From NCBI RefSeq assembly GCF_964275005.1, contig NC_092705.1, forward strand, positions 6,374,641 to 6,438,640: a stretch of DNA of 64,000 bases, read 5' to 3'. The translations under genes and the position numbers were made by a program. The DNA is from Diadema setosum. Lineage: Eukaryota; Echinodermata; Echinoidea; Diadematoida; Diadematidae. This document shows positions 11,992 through 23,849 of this stretch, in pieces; position 1 is the stretch's first letter; each line of letters opens with the position of its first letter. The notes under the pieces are model-generated. The model searched no databases. It was not told the origin of the DNA and saw nothing but the letters and a program-made list of their open reading frames with translations.

Positions 11992-12592
11992 TTAAATTTT
12001 TGCGAGATACTTAGAAACCACTTTATAAATTAAAGAGCATACAATTATTCTAAGAGGAATTCAGCGTTTATTTGATGAAAATCGGTTTTAAAATGGCTGA
12101 GATATCCAAAAACAGAGTAAAACAAAGCGATCCCTCCATTGCAACTGATTGACAAATTGCCCTATACATCGACGTAAATAAGCACTGAATTGATCAGTGT
12201 TTAGTAGCCATGATAAAAAAAAAATCATGGGCGTACATACTCGAGCAGGATTCGAACCTGAATACGACCTCCTGATAAGCCTTATTTACGTCGATGGAGG
12301 GCAATTTGTCAATGTTGCAATGAAAAAAACATCTCGACGGAAGAATTTTATGAATTTAAAAGCGATCCTTATAACACCTTTTAATAGGATCACTTTGTTT
12401 TAGATATCTCAGCCATTTCAAAACCAATTTTCACCGAATAAACTTTGAATTCCTCTTAGAATGTTCTTTAATATCATTTTCATAAGATGTTTTTCTCATT
12501 ACCTAAAAAAAAAAAAAAAAAAAAAAAAAAAACATAACAAAATCTTGGAAACCTGAAGAGTCATCTCAACTAAAAGTGTATCATCCCTTTAA
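11992..12592. mobile_element. Family B MITE split by an inserted element
   Basis: The left arm (11992-12133) and right arm (about 12369-12592) are recognisable family B halves. They are separated by about 225 bp of foreign sequence flanked by a direct repeat. Confidence 0.8.
12134..12357. mobile_element. Hairpin element with tRNA-like stretch, nested in family B
   Basis: Flanked by a direct repeat of about 10 bp (AAAGCGATCC at 12124-12133 and 12359-12368). Outer inverted arms are about 45 bp and include ATTGACAAATTGCCCT and ATCGACGTAAATAAG with their complements. The centre holds GCAGGATTCGAACCTG, which on the minus strand is a B-box/T-arm-like tRNA sequence. This suggests a tRNA-derived SINE fragment. 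No full tRNA cloverleaf is present. A diverged single arm lies at 12830-12880. Confidence 0.6.
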
Positions 12593-14198
12593 TTAAGGAG
12601 CATTCCAGACGATTTAGATAATTTCACATCAGGTAGTACATAAATCAATAGTGCATTGTACATAATCATTTGTGCAATTTATTGTGCAATTTATTGTGAT
12701 CCTTGAGCAGATTAACAGTACTCTGTGACTGTAAAACCAGCACATAACACACTGAGTAAGGATGATGACATAGGTCATGTAACGGTGTAATTTCATTAAT
12801 ATACAATAACACTTGCTTAACAGGTTCACCTGTTGCAACTGATTGACAGATTGCCTTACTCTGGCGTAAATAAGCACCGAGTAAGTAGTGTGTTCGTATC
12901 TTTGTACCCAGCAATTCATGGTTGTTCAAATGCAAAATATCTGAAAATCATCTGGTATCCTTTTACGTTGTTTGGCGTGACGATCCTCAGCCTGCTTCTC
13001 ATGTTACCGCTAAAGCGAGAGAGGCTATAAAGCAAAGTATATATTGTATCAAACATAACACAATTCCTCCAAGCCATCTGTCTATAGTGAAGCTTTGCTT
13101 TTGAAGACGATTCCCTCCATTCCAATTGAGATTTTCTTATATCTGTATTGTTTAATGCGTCCTTAATGAGTGCATAATTCAACATGAAATTATGTGATGC
13201 GTTTGCTTTACATTAAATGCTTACCTATATAGAGCTGTATCTATTGATTAATACACATAATGTATTTGACATATATTATGCCTACACTTTGTTAAATCTT
13301 GCTATCATACGTTATATTGAAAACGGAATGCAGAAATAAACTAGACTGAATCTTCAGGTTCCTTTTCTTGCAATAACTACAGAAGGCGTTTGTCGGAGGC
13401 TTTTACATAGAGCATCTTAAATTATGCTATCACAAGTCTGAGGAGAAGATAAAAAATATAATTGATCCCCACGAATGATATTCGGTCCAGATAGCAATGT
13501 TTTTTAATTGTTTGTTTTTTACACTAATCTTATATACATGCACTTTCTATTGGCAAGGTTAGTGATCATGATCAAAAGAAATACCGGTATGACGCGATTG
13601 CGATAGCAGACCTTATGGTCCATGTATGTAAGGGTAGTTTATCTACCTTGTGAGCCTGTTGACAACATGCGGTGCTGAAAGACAAGAGGTATATGCATGA
13701 TCTTCAACAGCTACTCCATCAACCAATCGACTATAGTATACATTACATACCTGCCAACATTTCGAGATGAAATATCTTACTCGTGGATTGCAAAAATCTT
13801 ATTTTATATGCAAACTGAAGTTAAAGATCTTACTTTCGGTCAAATCTTCAGAAAATACACATGAAAGGTATATCTAAATATTTTCTAAAAATCTGATTTC
13901 TCTGACAGAAAATCTGATTTTGCTATTTTTAACGTAAAAAATCTTACTGAATCTGATAAAATCTTACTAGTTGGCAAGTATGACATTAGCATGATTAGTC
14001 AGGACACCAGTAAATAAAGTTGCGGTTAAATGATGCACGCTGTAGGTCTGATACACTTATATAAATTACTTGGCTGTAAGGTCTTCCTTATACTGTTCGA
14101 CTATGTAGTAACTTTATCAATCAAGGTCAAATTTAACACCGGAGTTCACTGCACTCTCCCTGAGAAAGGAACATGGAAAACACAATGAATTATCTTAA

Positions 14199-14969
14199 CC
14201 CTAAAAGGGCCGGGGGGGGGCGGAATCCGCCCCCCCCCCCCCCCGACGTTTCGCGCTATAATTCTGTTACGCGAGAAGGCCTCGTCGCGAGGCTTCTTGA
14301 CTTTGTTTGTTCAAGTCTCGCGCAACTTTTGAGACCAAATTTGCGACGTCCGCGCGTACTTTTGCGAAGCCACGCCCATTTTTGTAACGGAATGTCGCCC
14401 CAAAACGGGCACAATTTTGTGATTTTGTGTACATTTCCTATGGAAAACAGTGCTCTGTCGTGAAAGTCATAAAAACCTGATTATTTTTACAATTAATCAC
14501 TTTCATTGATTAGTTTTGTGCTAATTATGGTAGAAAAGTGGTCAGTGACAATTTCCAATGAAAAAACAAAGAAAAAACAAAAGTTGAAAAACAAAGAAAT
14601 ACACAAGAAATTCTGAAAACAATAAAATACATAAGAATTGAAATGAATTTTGGAAGTTTTTGTGATGTACAATCGTTGAATATGCTGCAACAGATTTACA
14701 GACCAAAAATTAGACTCTCAATGCTTTTAATTAGGCTAAAATATGATCTTGAGCTTAATTTGCATAATTAATTAATTAAAATTAGAAATTGATTGTTTCA
14801 AAAAATCTTATGACACAATCTTGTAGATTATGACGCAGGTCTCACGCATGCAAAATTTCATCGCGATCGCGCCACCGATGGCCGAGATCTCGGGGGGGGG
14901 GGGGGCGGAATCCATCCCCCCCCCCCCCCCCGGCCTGAGCATAGCCAAAAAAGCCCGGCCCCTTTAGGG
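14199..14969. mobile_element. MITE with TTAA target duplication and long G/C runs
   Basis: TTAA flanks (14195-14198 and 14970-14973) enclose CCCTAAAAGGGCCGG and its inverse CCGGCCCCTTTAGGG. Both subterminal regions carry a G run, GGCGGAATCC and a C run. TTAA duplications are typical of piggyBac or Kolobok type transposases. No transposase frame is present. Confidence 0.8.
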
Positions 14970-15184
14970 TTAAGGATATTGGCATTATTTCTTCAAAAAA
15001 GACAATCAGATCGAGGGATGTGAAGCTTTGAATATGGTTACCAACCTCTCAACAGGCCACCTTCATTGTGTAATAAAATATGATGGTAATAGTTTTCCTC
15101 GTGGATCTGATAACAATAAACCGTTCAACCCTATGCACCCTATTCAAACTGCAGCGCATCAACACTTGCTGTCTCGTGATCTGG

Positions 15185-15329
15185 GGCCCGTTTCATAAAA
15201 CTTGTCATCAGTGACAACTGCCACATTTCTATGACAAATTTGCTCTCAGCCAATCAGATGCAAGGATTTCAGTAGCTTGTCACATCTATGACAACTTGTC
15301 ACTGATGACAAGTTTTATGAAACGGGCAC
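15185..15329. mobile_element. Short MITE with GCCCGTTTCATAAAACTTGT inverted ends
   Basis: Inverted ends of about 32 bp: GCCCGTTTCATAAAACTTGT with TCATCAGTGACAA following, and the complement at 15297-15326. CTGG occurs on both sides (15181 and 15330) as a possible duplication. Confidence 0.75.
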
Positions 15330-15489
15330 CTGGTTTGCGTGCATTGGCTATCACGGGCAAGCCCCGGTCATATTTCCAAATTTCTACACAATCTGCCTTT
15401 CAGGTGTAGTCGTTTTCAGGGGCATGATATATACTGAAATATTTTGGGCAATCTTACCCTGGGCACTACATTGAAAGAATCTAAAAATT

Positions 15490-16138
15490 TACAGGACAAG
15501 TTTACCTTCAGATACATGATCATACATGTAGATTGAGTGAACGCAGCAATATTAGTAGAACACAAGTGAAAGTTTTAAGGAAAATTCGTTCAAAATCCGT
15601 TCAACCCAATCCGTTCAAAATAAATTTTTCCAGTTTTTGCGCAATTACTGTAAGATGAGGTGGCTATACTACAGATGATGATGTCACATGCACTGACCGA
15701 TGAAAAAAAATATATGTACAATAGGTCCCTACATAAATAGAGTTTCACAAAATTTAATACTTTGCAAAAAGTACACCTTCCCTCGACTTGACACTGACGT
15801 ATGTTTAGGGTAATGTCATCTCCCCCCCCCCTTCCCCCTCCCCCTCCCCCTCCCCTCCCCCCGCCTTCTCAAAGAGGCATGTCAAGTGCTCTTTTACTAT
15901 GCAATTCCCCGAAAGTGAAACAATGTTGAATTTCCTTTATATTTTCATGACATCCTGTACACATGCGTGACATCACAAGTTGTAGTTGTCTTCTTATCCA
16001 GCGATGAAAATTCAAAAACTTCATAACTCGGTTTTTGAACGGGTTGTCGATTTTCCTCAAGCTTTCACTGATTCATTCTATTAATATTGCTGCATTATCT
16101 CACTCAATACACAATCTGAAGGTGAACTTGTCCTTTGA
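15490..16138. mobile_element. Family A palindromic element, diverged copy
   Basis: Ends AGGACAAGTTTACCTTCA and TGAAGGTGAACTTGTCCT. Both arms share TTGAGTGA, AACGCAGCAATATTAG and the AACTTTCACTGAT type block with other family A copies. A CT/C-rich run interrupts the middle (15822-15862). Confidence 0.75.
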
Positions 16139-16683
16139 CACCCATGATATTATAACCTAAAACAGTACCCATGTCCTTCAGACATGTATATTTCCAAAGA
16201 TAAGAGGTTTACCCGACAACTATACACAATGTCCATGAGAGGTCATTCGCACACACACACATACACACAAAAGTACTTTAACTTTTACTGAATAAAATCT
16301 CACGATACATGTACAGTCTCTATCCCTTCATTTTAGAGTTATACTGCTGTTGCATACGATCAGCATAGAAATGACCTTGACCGTAAATACCATAACATTG
16401 CACACGCAAATTATTTTAAGAGACCGAGAAAAAAAAAGGAAAAAAAAACACCATGATTGCTAGTACGATTTAGTATACTTTCCATATTAGCATTTATTAT
16501 TATTTTTTTTTAAAGCAATAAGCTTCCTGAACCCGTAGGCCTACTTCAAATCACTGTCTACTGCGTTTGCGTCTTTACAGACACGAGGTGACCAATGTTC
16601 TCCGGATGTCCCCCGGGGGAGCGGACTACCTACCTCGAGTTCTGGGGTATACGGTCTATGATATAAAGTACAATATTATTCAT

Positions 16684-17160
16684 TTATCGAGTATCAACGA
16701 CTTTGAGAGCTTTAGCTTTATCTGGCATGACAATAAAATCATCTGCATACAGCAGCACAAATAATTTTAGGTAATAAATCTCTACATGATCATTACTCTT
16801 AGTGGACCTTACCTGGTTAGCTACAGACTTCTAGTATAGCCTACAAGTACAACATTATAGTGGCAATTAAAATCCTGTTCGACATCATTCAATAGCTGAA
16901 TAAAGCATATAAGGGGAGAAGTTCTGCTGTCCCCTTCACGTACACCAATAGGGAGCTTTAGATTTTAGACGCGCGGACGTTCAAAGAGAAAAAAACATGA
17001 TCTGAGCGTGCGCAGTAGCGCGGATCAAGTTACTGCGCACACTCAGATCATGTTTTTTTCTCTTTGAACGTCCGCGCGTCTAAAATCTAAAGCTCCCTAC
17101 ATTCGCAAAACTCTGAAAGCTTATTGCTATTACTCTCACGCAATACTTTGCATTTGTGAA
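16684..17160 (-). pseudogene. Decayed non-LTR retrotransposon reverse transcriptase fragment, interrupted by a MITE
   Basis: On the minus strand, LKLFVLLYADDFIVM holds the YADD active-site motif (16749-16738). Farther upstream GVREGDSRTSPL followed by LLNDVEQDF corresponds to the GVRQGDxLSP block of LINE-type reverse transcriptases. The two blocks are separated by frameshifts, and a stop follows at 16686-16684. A palindromic MITE (16951-17097) splits the GVREGD region; removing it with one TA restores the reading frame across the join. Only a small part of the RT domain remains. Confidence 0.65.
16951..17097. mobile_element. Near-perfect hairpin MITE, TA duplication
   Basis: Arms of 67 bp (16951-17017 and 17031-17097) around a 13-nt loop, almost perfectly complementary. 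Ends GGGAGCTTTAG...CTAAAGCTCCC. TA on both sides (16949-16950, 17098-17099), as left by Tc1/mariner-type insertion. The low divergence of the arms suggests a recent insertion or strong pairing constraint. Confidence 0.9.
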
Positions 17161-17939
17161 TGACGCCAAAAGTCCACATCCACGATGACGTCAGCATACA
17201 TACAACTATCGAAAAGTCCCTGTATACTATCAGGGAGATGGTCCACCCTTATACTTTTATCTACGGATGGACCATGATCTGAGGATGAAGCCCTGTTGCG
17301 TCTTCACCGCTTGCCTCAGCCTTCTCAAGCAACTGTGTACGTTCTAAACGAGTGCTATAGTCATTCCAAAGGTGGGTTACACCTCCATTCTGTTCAAACA
17401 CAGTGGATGTTTGAAGGTCCGTGGTACAGTAATTCGCGCTGTGTGGAAAATAGACCTAAAGCCTCGAGGACTTATCCACAAGGCAAGGTTGAAGACTGTC
17501 CTCGGGAGGCGTTATTTGTGCCTGGTAATAGTAAAGCACTGATCTCTATGTACATAAGATAAGTACTGGCAGGCAGGGAGACGAGGAAGAAACGCCATAG
17601 TTCGCAAGGGGGGGGGGGGGTGGGTGAAGGTATCGCCCATCGATATCATAAATAAATATCAATGAACACGCCTCGTACCTTAGTCTGGTTTACAGACCAC
17701 TTGCCAACTGTGCATGTACAATCCCTTCCACAAATGCACCCGATTCGCGGCGTTTAAATCGAAGGCATCATTCTGCAGGAACCACTGATATCCCTTTATT
17801 TTTCTATATAGAGAACAGTGGCAGAAACATCAAGGTCAACCTGCTACTTCTTTTGTTGTGAGAGGGCGTTAGCAAAATTGGTTCATGCGGAGGCAGATGA
17901 TCTGGAGGCTGGACGCCCTCGTGGAGGCCAAATAAATGC

Positions 17940-17972
17940 GACCAGCCAGGGAGGTCACCTCCCTGGACCAGC
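17940..17972. mobile_element. Ultra-short hairpin insertion 1 (19 nt) with 7-bp duplication
   Basis: Insert 17947-17965 is CAGGGAGGTCACCTCCCTG: 9-bp perfect arms and a 1-nt loop. Exactly GACCAGC lies on both sides (17940-17946, 17966-17972). Confidence 0.75.
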
Positions 17973-18223
17973 CCGAACGCGAAAAATGTGTGAAGGAGCA
18001 CCCCGGGGTTAGAGGCCAGACTACTCCCACCTAAAACGGCATACAAAGGAATGTACACTGGTCTTCCCTCGCCTTGAAACCCCAAACAAAGAACTGAACA
18101 CAATACACGGATAAAAAACAAGTCTCACGCAAAGACGCAAACCATTGTACTAGTATTAGTACTTTAGGGAGGAATGATTATTTATCTCATTTCCCATGAG
18201 CGCACTCAATCTTCGCTCTATAC

Positions 18224-18267
18224 ATGAAACCAGGGAGGTGGAAGAGAGAACACCTCCCTGATGAAAC
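18224..18267. mobile_element. Ultra-short hairpin insertion 2 (30 nt) with 7-bp duplication
   Basis: Insert 18231-18260: arm CAGGGAGGTG, loop GAAGAGAGAA, arm CACCTCCCTG. Flanked by ATGAAAC (18224-18230 and 18261-18267). Confidence 0.8.
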
Positions 18268-19307
18268 CATTCTCCGATGTTTCAAGTTCGTAGTGTTTCG
18301 GAGCAGGGTGTGAGTCGTTTACCATGACATCTTGCTCCCGCGACAATCGCTCCCACTTGTGCTAACTTTTGGTTCCCCCTTTAACAACATTATCTTCTGT
18401 TTTTCTATTTTTCAGAACCTTTGTCTATGCATATGTCTACATTACATACTTATTCATTCTCTTTGCCTTTTCAGTGATAAATGTATCACAACGAAACTAA
18501 ATCTATTATACCACATGTATTCTTATGTAAGATAAATATAAGTATGTAAAATATATGCTTGCGTAGCTGTAAGAACCTTATACAAAATCATTGTATTCTC
18601 ATAAAAAATGTTCATGTTATTGTATCTTACCCTATGGAATTTCATGTTATCATGTTATCATATTCACATGTATGTTGTTAATAAACTCAACTCATCTCAA
18701 CTCAACTTAATTATGGAGAAAATCATAGATTGGAGAAATTGTCGCAGCCCAGAGCAAATCGTGTCACCATCTATTGTCGAAGGAGCAAAAATATCTATCA
18801 CCATGGATGTGACACAATATATTTGCACATGCAGGACTGCGACAATTTCTCCGGCCTATGATATTTTCTCAAATAACTCATAATGGTCATGTGAGCTACG
18901 TGAGTCACCTCCCTATAGTAGGAGGTAATGAAGGAAATACGCTGAATGAAAAGACCCAAACACCGATTCATCATTGGAAGGCATCCTATCACTAAAATGA
19001 AAAAAAAAAAAAGACAGATGCATACATCACACTTTCGATATGTCTTAGCTAGCTATGTCTATAGATAATAACACAAGCAATATAGAATAGACTATAGGAG
19101 GAAGAGCTGCAAGGAATCATGGACTTCGAACTTACTTTATTAGGAGCAGAAGAGGACGGCCGCGGTCCCAGCATGAGAAGATGACTGCCTTCCTGAAAGT
19201 TGATAGAGCTACGACTCTAACGGAAACGAAGAGAAAGGCAACGATCGGAGTTGTCGGCTCATAATCATCCAGTCCAGACATTCATTGTTATGATTTCTCA
19301 CTAGTGT

Positions 19308-19335
19308 CATGGAGCTACTAACCCGTAGCTCCATG
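19308..19335. repeat. CATGGAGCTAC hairpin without visible duplication
   Basis: Arms CATGGAGCTAC and GTAGCTCCATG around a 6-nt loop. The same stem as the insertion at 59115, but the flanking 7-mers (CTAGTGT and GTTCTAT) do not match. Confidence 0.6.
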
Positions 19336-20106
19336 GTTCTATACGCATTATCAATTACGATACACACGGCCTTGTACATACACTTGACACCGCTGACCAG
19401 CATAATAATCACGATACTATACGACATGCAATGCGTACGGCCACGTGACCTTTGAGGGAGGGAGGGATTTGGGGGGGGGGGGGGGGAGAGAAGGACAGAG
19501 AGAGAAGGCCGAAGGGATAGCACGCCGTTGTTGGACCAGAATAGTTAGCCTCAAATCAGTCGTTTATATTCATTTTGTTTGCGTAAAGAGGAAAAACTTG
19601 TATTTAACTTTATATGAATTGAGTCAAACTGTGAAATCAATTATTGGCACCATGGAAAAGTCATTGACATTATCATTAATATGTATAAGAAGTCAAATCT
19701 TGTATCGAGTCTATTTTTATCCAGCATAATAATTGTCGCATTATCACCCTATCACTTATTGGTATTAAGACAACATTCTTACTGTATAAAGGGTTGAATT
19801 TCGGACCAGCTAATAGTAAGTCTAAAAAAGAAAGAGAAAAATTTTACAAGCACAACATTGAAAACTAGACCAAAATCGAATTAAAAAGAAAAAGAAGATT
19901 TATGAAATCGCGGAGTTTCGCTAATTTTCAGCAAGCAGTTCCTGAGCTGCAGACAATGGGTATAGGCCTATACGAGTAAGGGCCTATAATTCGCGAAAAT
20001 TATAGTGATTTGATAATGCCATCGCCTCACAAAATTTCAAGTTTGTTTGTTTGTCCGTTTGTTTGTTTGTGTGCTTGCTTGTATTGTTAAAACGCAATGC
20101 CCCAAT

Positions 20107-20318
20107 AATGGCTAGTAACTGCATGATCAGTGGGAATCAGTGGGAATGCTGGGGGGTGATTGTTCCAATCTTTGTGGGAATCATTTAAGAGTACATTATA
20201 TATCTATTGTTGTGTGAAAATTATTTGCTTCAGAGTGGTCTCATATTCAAGTAATGTGCAATTAATGTTTCCAGGTTAGCATGCCTGTATACAGTGATGG
20301 GGCGATCGTTAATAACGA
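20107..20318 (+). mobile_element. Half-copy (left arm) of the 517-907 foldback element
   Basis: Matches the left arm of the element at 517-907, from ATGGCTAGTAACTG through CAAGTAATGTGCA to GGGGCGATCGTTAA. The right arm is missing after the core. Confidence 0.75.
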
Positions 20319-20431
20319 GATGGTCACCATGTCGTTCGGTTTTCATAGAACCACTCAGACTCCAGAGTAGTAATGGGCGAAGAAATTTCGCATGTGTTGT
20401 ATATACCATTCACACAGATGACGACATAATA

Positions 20432-20913
20432 GGCGTTTTCACATCAGCCCGATGTTTCGAAATAGCGCGCTATTTTCTGACTTGGGAAATTTTCCCGATA
20501 GCGAAATAGCGCGCTATTTGATAATGTGAACACAAATTAGCCCCCTAATTGTATCGCTCTGATCGAGAACATTTCTCGACTCCAACTCGGGAAATTTCTG
20601 AAATAGCGGGATAGTAGCGCGCTATTTGATAATGTGAAAACGACTCGAGAAATTAGCGCGATGAATTCCATCATGCCTAGCGTGTGTGACCCGATCGATC
20701 GAGGAAAACTGCACACAAATCATGAGGAATTTTTGAGAGGGCACACACATTACTGATGCTGTTTGCACATACTCAGCTGTCGAACTAGCTCGAAAAAAAT
20801 GCGGACTAATTCTCTTCGGGCTGATGTGAATAAGAAATGAAATAGCGCTCTAATTCGCAATCGCGAAAAAATATTTCGAGCTTGGATTTTTATCGGGCTG
20901 ATGTGAAAACGCC
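20432..20913. mobile_element. MITE with GGCGTTTTCACATCAGCCC ends, TA duplication
   Basis: A perfect inverted repeat of 25 bp including the flanking bases (20429-20453 and 20892-20916), with TA on both sides. The interior carries repeated AAATAGCGCGCTATTT palindromes. Non-coding. Confidence 0.85.
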
Positions 20914-21905
20914 TATAGATACCTTCTTTTACTTTCTTTCTTTTTCAATGGGTACTTTCGCCTACACGTATCCTGTTAGGCAAAGTGTTATCTATGATAA
21001 TGACGGGAAATGGAAATTGAGAAAGTGATGAAAATACTTTATTGAAGACTACTAGTTTTATTGTGAGTTTATTACAGCTCATTAGACAGTTGTTGTGAAA
21101 CAGGAGTTGTTTACAAAGAGCTTTTTGTCGAACGTGCTTGGTAATCACAGTCAGGAATTCGGAATGCTTTAGGTATTCAAGATGACCATGCACCGATGTA
21201 TCAGAAATTAGTGTCTGGAATTAATGTACTCCCTATTTGTGATGCGTAATTTGGTATATGTAGTTGGAAAATGGAAGGTTAGATTGGTGTGTTTAGAAAT
21301 AGGAGTGAGAAGGATAATTTTCATAATTTTGTGAAATTTTGCTGTAAACAGAAATGGACAGTAGGCGGATGAATATTAGTCATTTTCCAGGGGTTGAGTT
21401 GCACATGAATGCGCCCTTTGTGCTGTTCGTATGTACCGCGGGAAATTTGGACACTTGCACTGCACTCTGCACGACACACACCTCACTTCGCACTCTCGCA
21501 CCGTAGCTAGGACAAGCAACCTGCCGCAATGGGTTGAGTCTGGCTGTTTTCTGCCTGTTATGATGTCTTTTGGTTTGGCAGAGTTTCTTTTGGACAACAA
21601 CTGTAAGTCCTTTATATTGTGTTATAACTATCAAGAGAAAGAGATTTGTGACAGTATAAAAATACGTTATTAGTTAATTGTATACACGTGTACATTGTTA
21701 TAAAACTGACAGATGTCGGGTGAAATTTGTTTGAGTTAAACTAATGACAGTATAAATCGGGCCGTTGGAATGTAAATGGGAGAAATTTGAGTTGACGTGA
21801 TTTTTGTTCTTTTCACGGAAATAATATGAACTGAGAAATCATTTGTGGTATATAATGTATTTCAAAGTGTGAATTTAGGTGGAGGGTGTTTTAATTTGAG
21901 TCAAT

Positions 21906-21997
21906 TCAAAATGGCGGCGCCCATGATTTAGATTGTTCAAAATGGCGGCGTCCATGGTTTAGATTATTCAAGATGGCGGCGCCCATGACTTAATGAT
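21906..21997 (+). repeat. Triplicated 32-bp unit containing ATGGCGGC (YY1-like sites)
   Basis: Three tandem units, each beginning AAAATGGCGGCG or AAGATGGCGGCG and followed by CCATGA/G and TTTAGATT. ATGGCGGC is the core of the animal YY1 consensus. A fourth partial match, ACATGGCGCC, follows at about 22000. Confidence 0.75.
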
Positions 21998-23131
21998 GTT
22001 ACATGGCGCCAGTTTATAAATTAATCAATGGTTGTGATAGTAATTTCATGCTTTAATGTATAGAATGATCATAATTTCGATGAGTATTGTATTCAAAGCA
22101 TGGTCAAGTAAATCTATAATTGATTTATTTTTTTAGTTGAATGATTGTAATGTTGATCGAGAAATTTGTGTAAAGTTTGATAGAAGAGAATTGAATCTTT
22201 GTGTTCCTAAATGAACATTATGACAGTACAGTGGTATACTGAAGAATCAATTTACTGTATTTATTTTTAGTGTTCATGGGTGAGATGTTCAGCCCTCCGG
22301 TACTGGTGTTCTCATGTCTGAGGATGAGGGTTCATACTTTCAAAGAGCGAGTTGCTACCTGACTTAGGGTAGGCATGAATGATTTATGAGCAATTGTTCA
22401 CCATTTTTGTGTATAATGTACAACTGTGTATGATACAACAATGAATGTTTTTTTTGGTGATTTATCTATTGCTAAAAAGGGGGAAAGCTTTCGGTATGCA
22501 GAAACTGAAACAGATTTACATGGAAGTAATTATTGGTATGTACATGATTTATGATAGTCGCTATGGGGTAATGATTAAATTGTTTATTCGAGTGCATGTT
22601 TAGATGGTACATGCGAGTTTAGATGGTGGCTGATTAGAGTTCATTGATACAATACTAGTTCATGTATCGGGCGATGAATGAGTCATAGAGTTTTGTGGAT
22701 ATCCTGGGAAGTTTGGATATTCGAGATAATTGTGTGGATAGTGAGTCCACGAGTGTTGAAGACAATTTATTGTGTATTGCATCATAGCTTCTATCTTGAT
22801 CTGCATGGAAAGTAATTACATTTGTAGATTTAGCACCATATATACATATAGTTTTCACATTTTGGGAAGTGCTCTTGCATTGCAAAAAGAGGGGGATCAA
22901 TTTATTAAGAAATGAAATGTTGAATACAAACTTATGAGTGTTTTCCTGTTTCTTGCAGGGTTTTCTTTTTTGTGTGTCGATTTACTGACACCAATAAAGT
23001 CAAGTGAACTACAATCCTGCGTCCACTCATTCATTTGAGTCCTGGGGTCTATCACCACATCATCACAGCCCCCTAAAGTACCACCTATCCACGACAATAA
23101 CTCATTGTTATCTGTATTAACTCATTATGTT

Positions 23132-23530
23132 TTAAGGGATGGCACTGACAGTTTCGGTTGAGATGGTGTTTCAGGTTTCCAACGTTTGTTGATGATGATT
23201 TTTTTTTAATGAGAAACCTCTCAGGAAATATAAACGAGCGTAAGATTCTATAACGATTGATCAAATTTCATTTGACGAAAATTTGTTTTAAAATGGATGA
23301 GATATCCAAAACAAAGCGATCCTAATAAAAGGTGCCGTGGGATCAAGCTTTTATCAGGATCGCTTTGTTTTACTTTGTTTTTGGATATCTAAGCCATTTC
23401 AAAACCGATTTTCATCAATTTTATACTTTGAATTCCTGTTAGAATTTTTCATAAAGTGACTTTTAAGTAAATCTCACAAAAAGTTAAAGCTGAATCCTCA
23501 CCTCAACTAATACCATATCATCCCTTTGTA
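23132..23530. mobile_element. Family B palindromic MITE, full copy
   Basis: Ends TTTAAGGGATGG and CATCCCTTTG. The centre has mirrored AAAGCGATCCTAATAAAAGG / CTTTTATCAGGATCGCTTT blocks. Confidence 0.8.
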
Positions 23531-23849
23531 TCAGACGGCAAGAAAGGCGCGGACACGCAAGCTTTCAGCTTTTTCTTTATTCTCGTCTCTGACCAAGGCG
23601 CCTTTGCGAAGTAAATCTTCTCCATGTTGCTATGATTGACCTTGATGAACAAATTTAATCAAACCAGCGGAATGTTAGAAGTTTCAAGAAATTCTATCAT
23701 ATCGCAAGAAAAATGACAAGTAGGTCTGACAAGTTGCATATTTTTACATATGAGACAATGATATTGATCTCGACCAACTTTGTATGGTATAATTCGATCC
23801 TGGTGCTGAGAAGTGCGTGTAAGTTGGCCATGTACTATTATACGGTTAC

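Noticed and set aside
14195..14214. Telomere-like TTAACCCTAAAAGGG
   Set aside because: A single copy forming the terminal inverted repeat of a TTAA-flanked MITE; no tandem TTAGGG array.
17804..18121. Minus-strand 105-codon ORF with a hydrophobic start
   Set aside because: It runs through two short hairpin insertions' neighbourhood, has no recognisable domain and no splice context.
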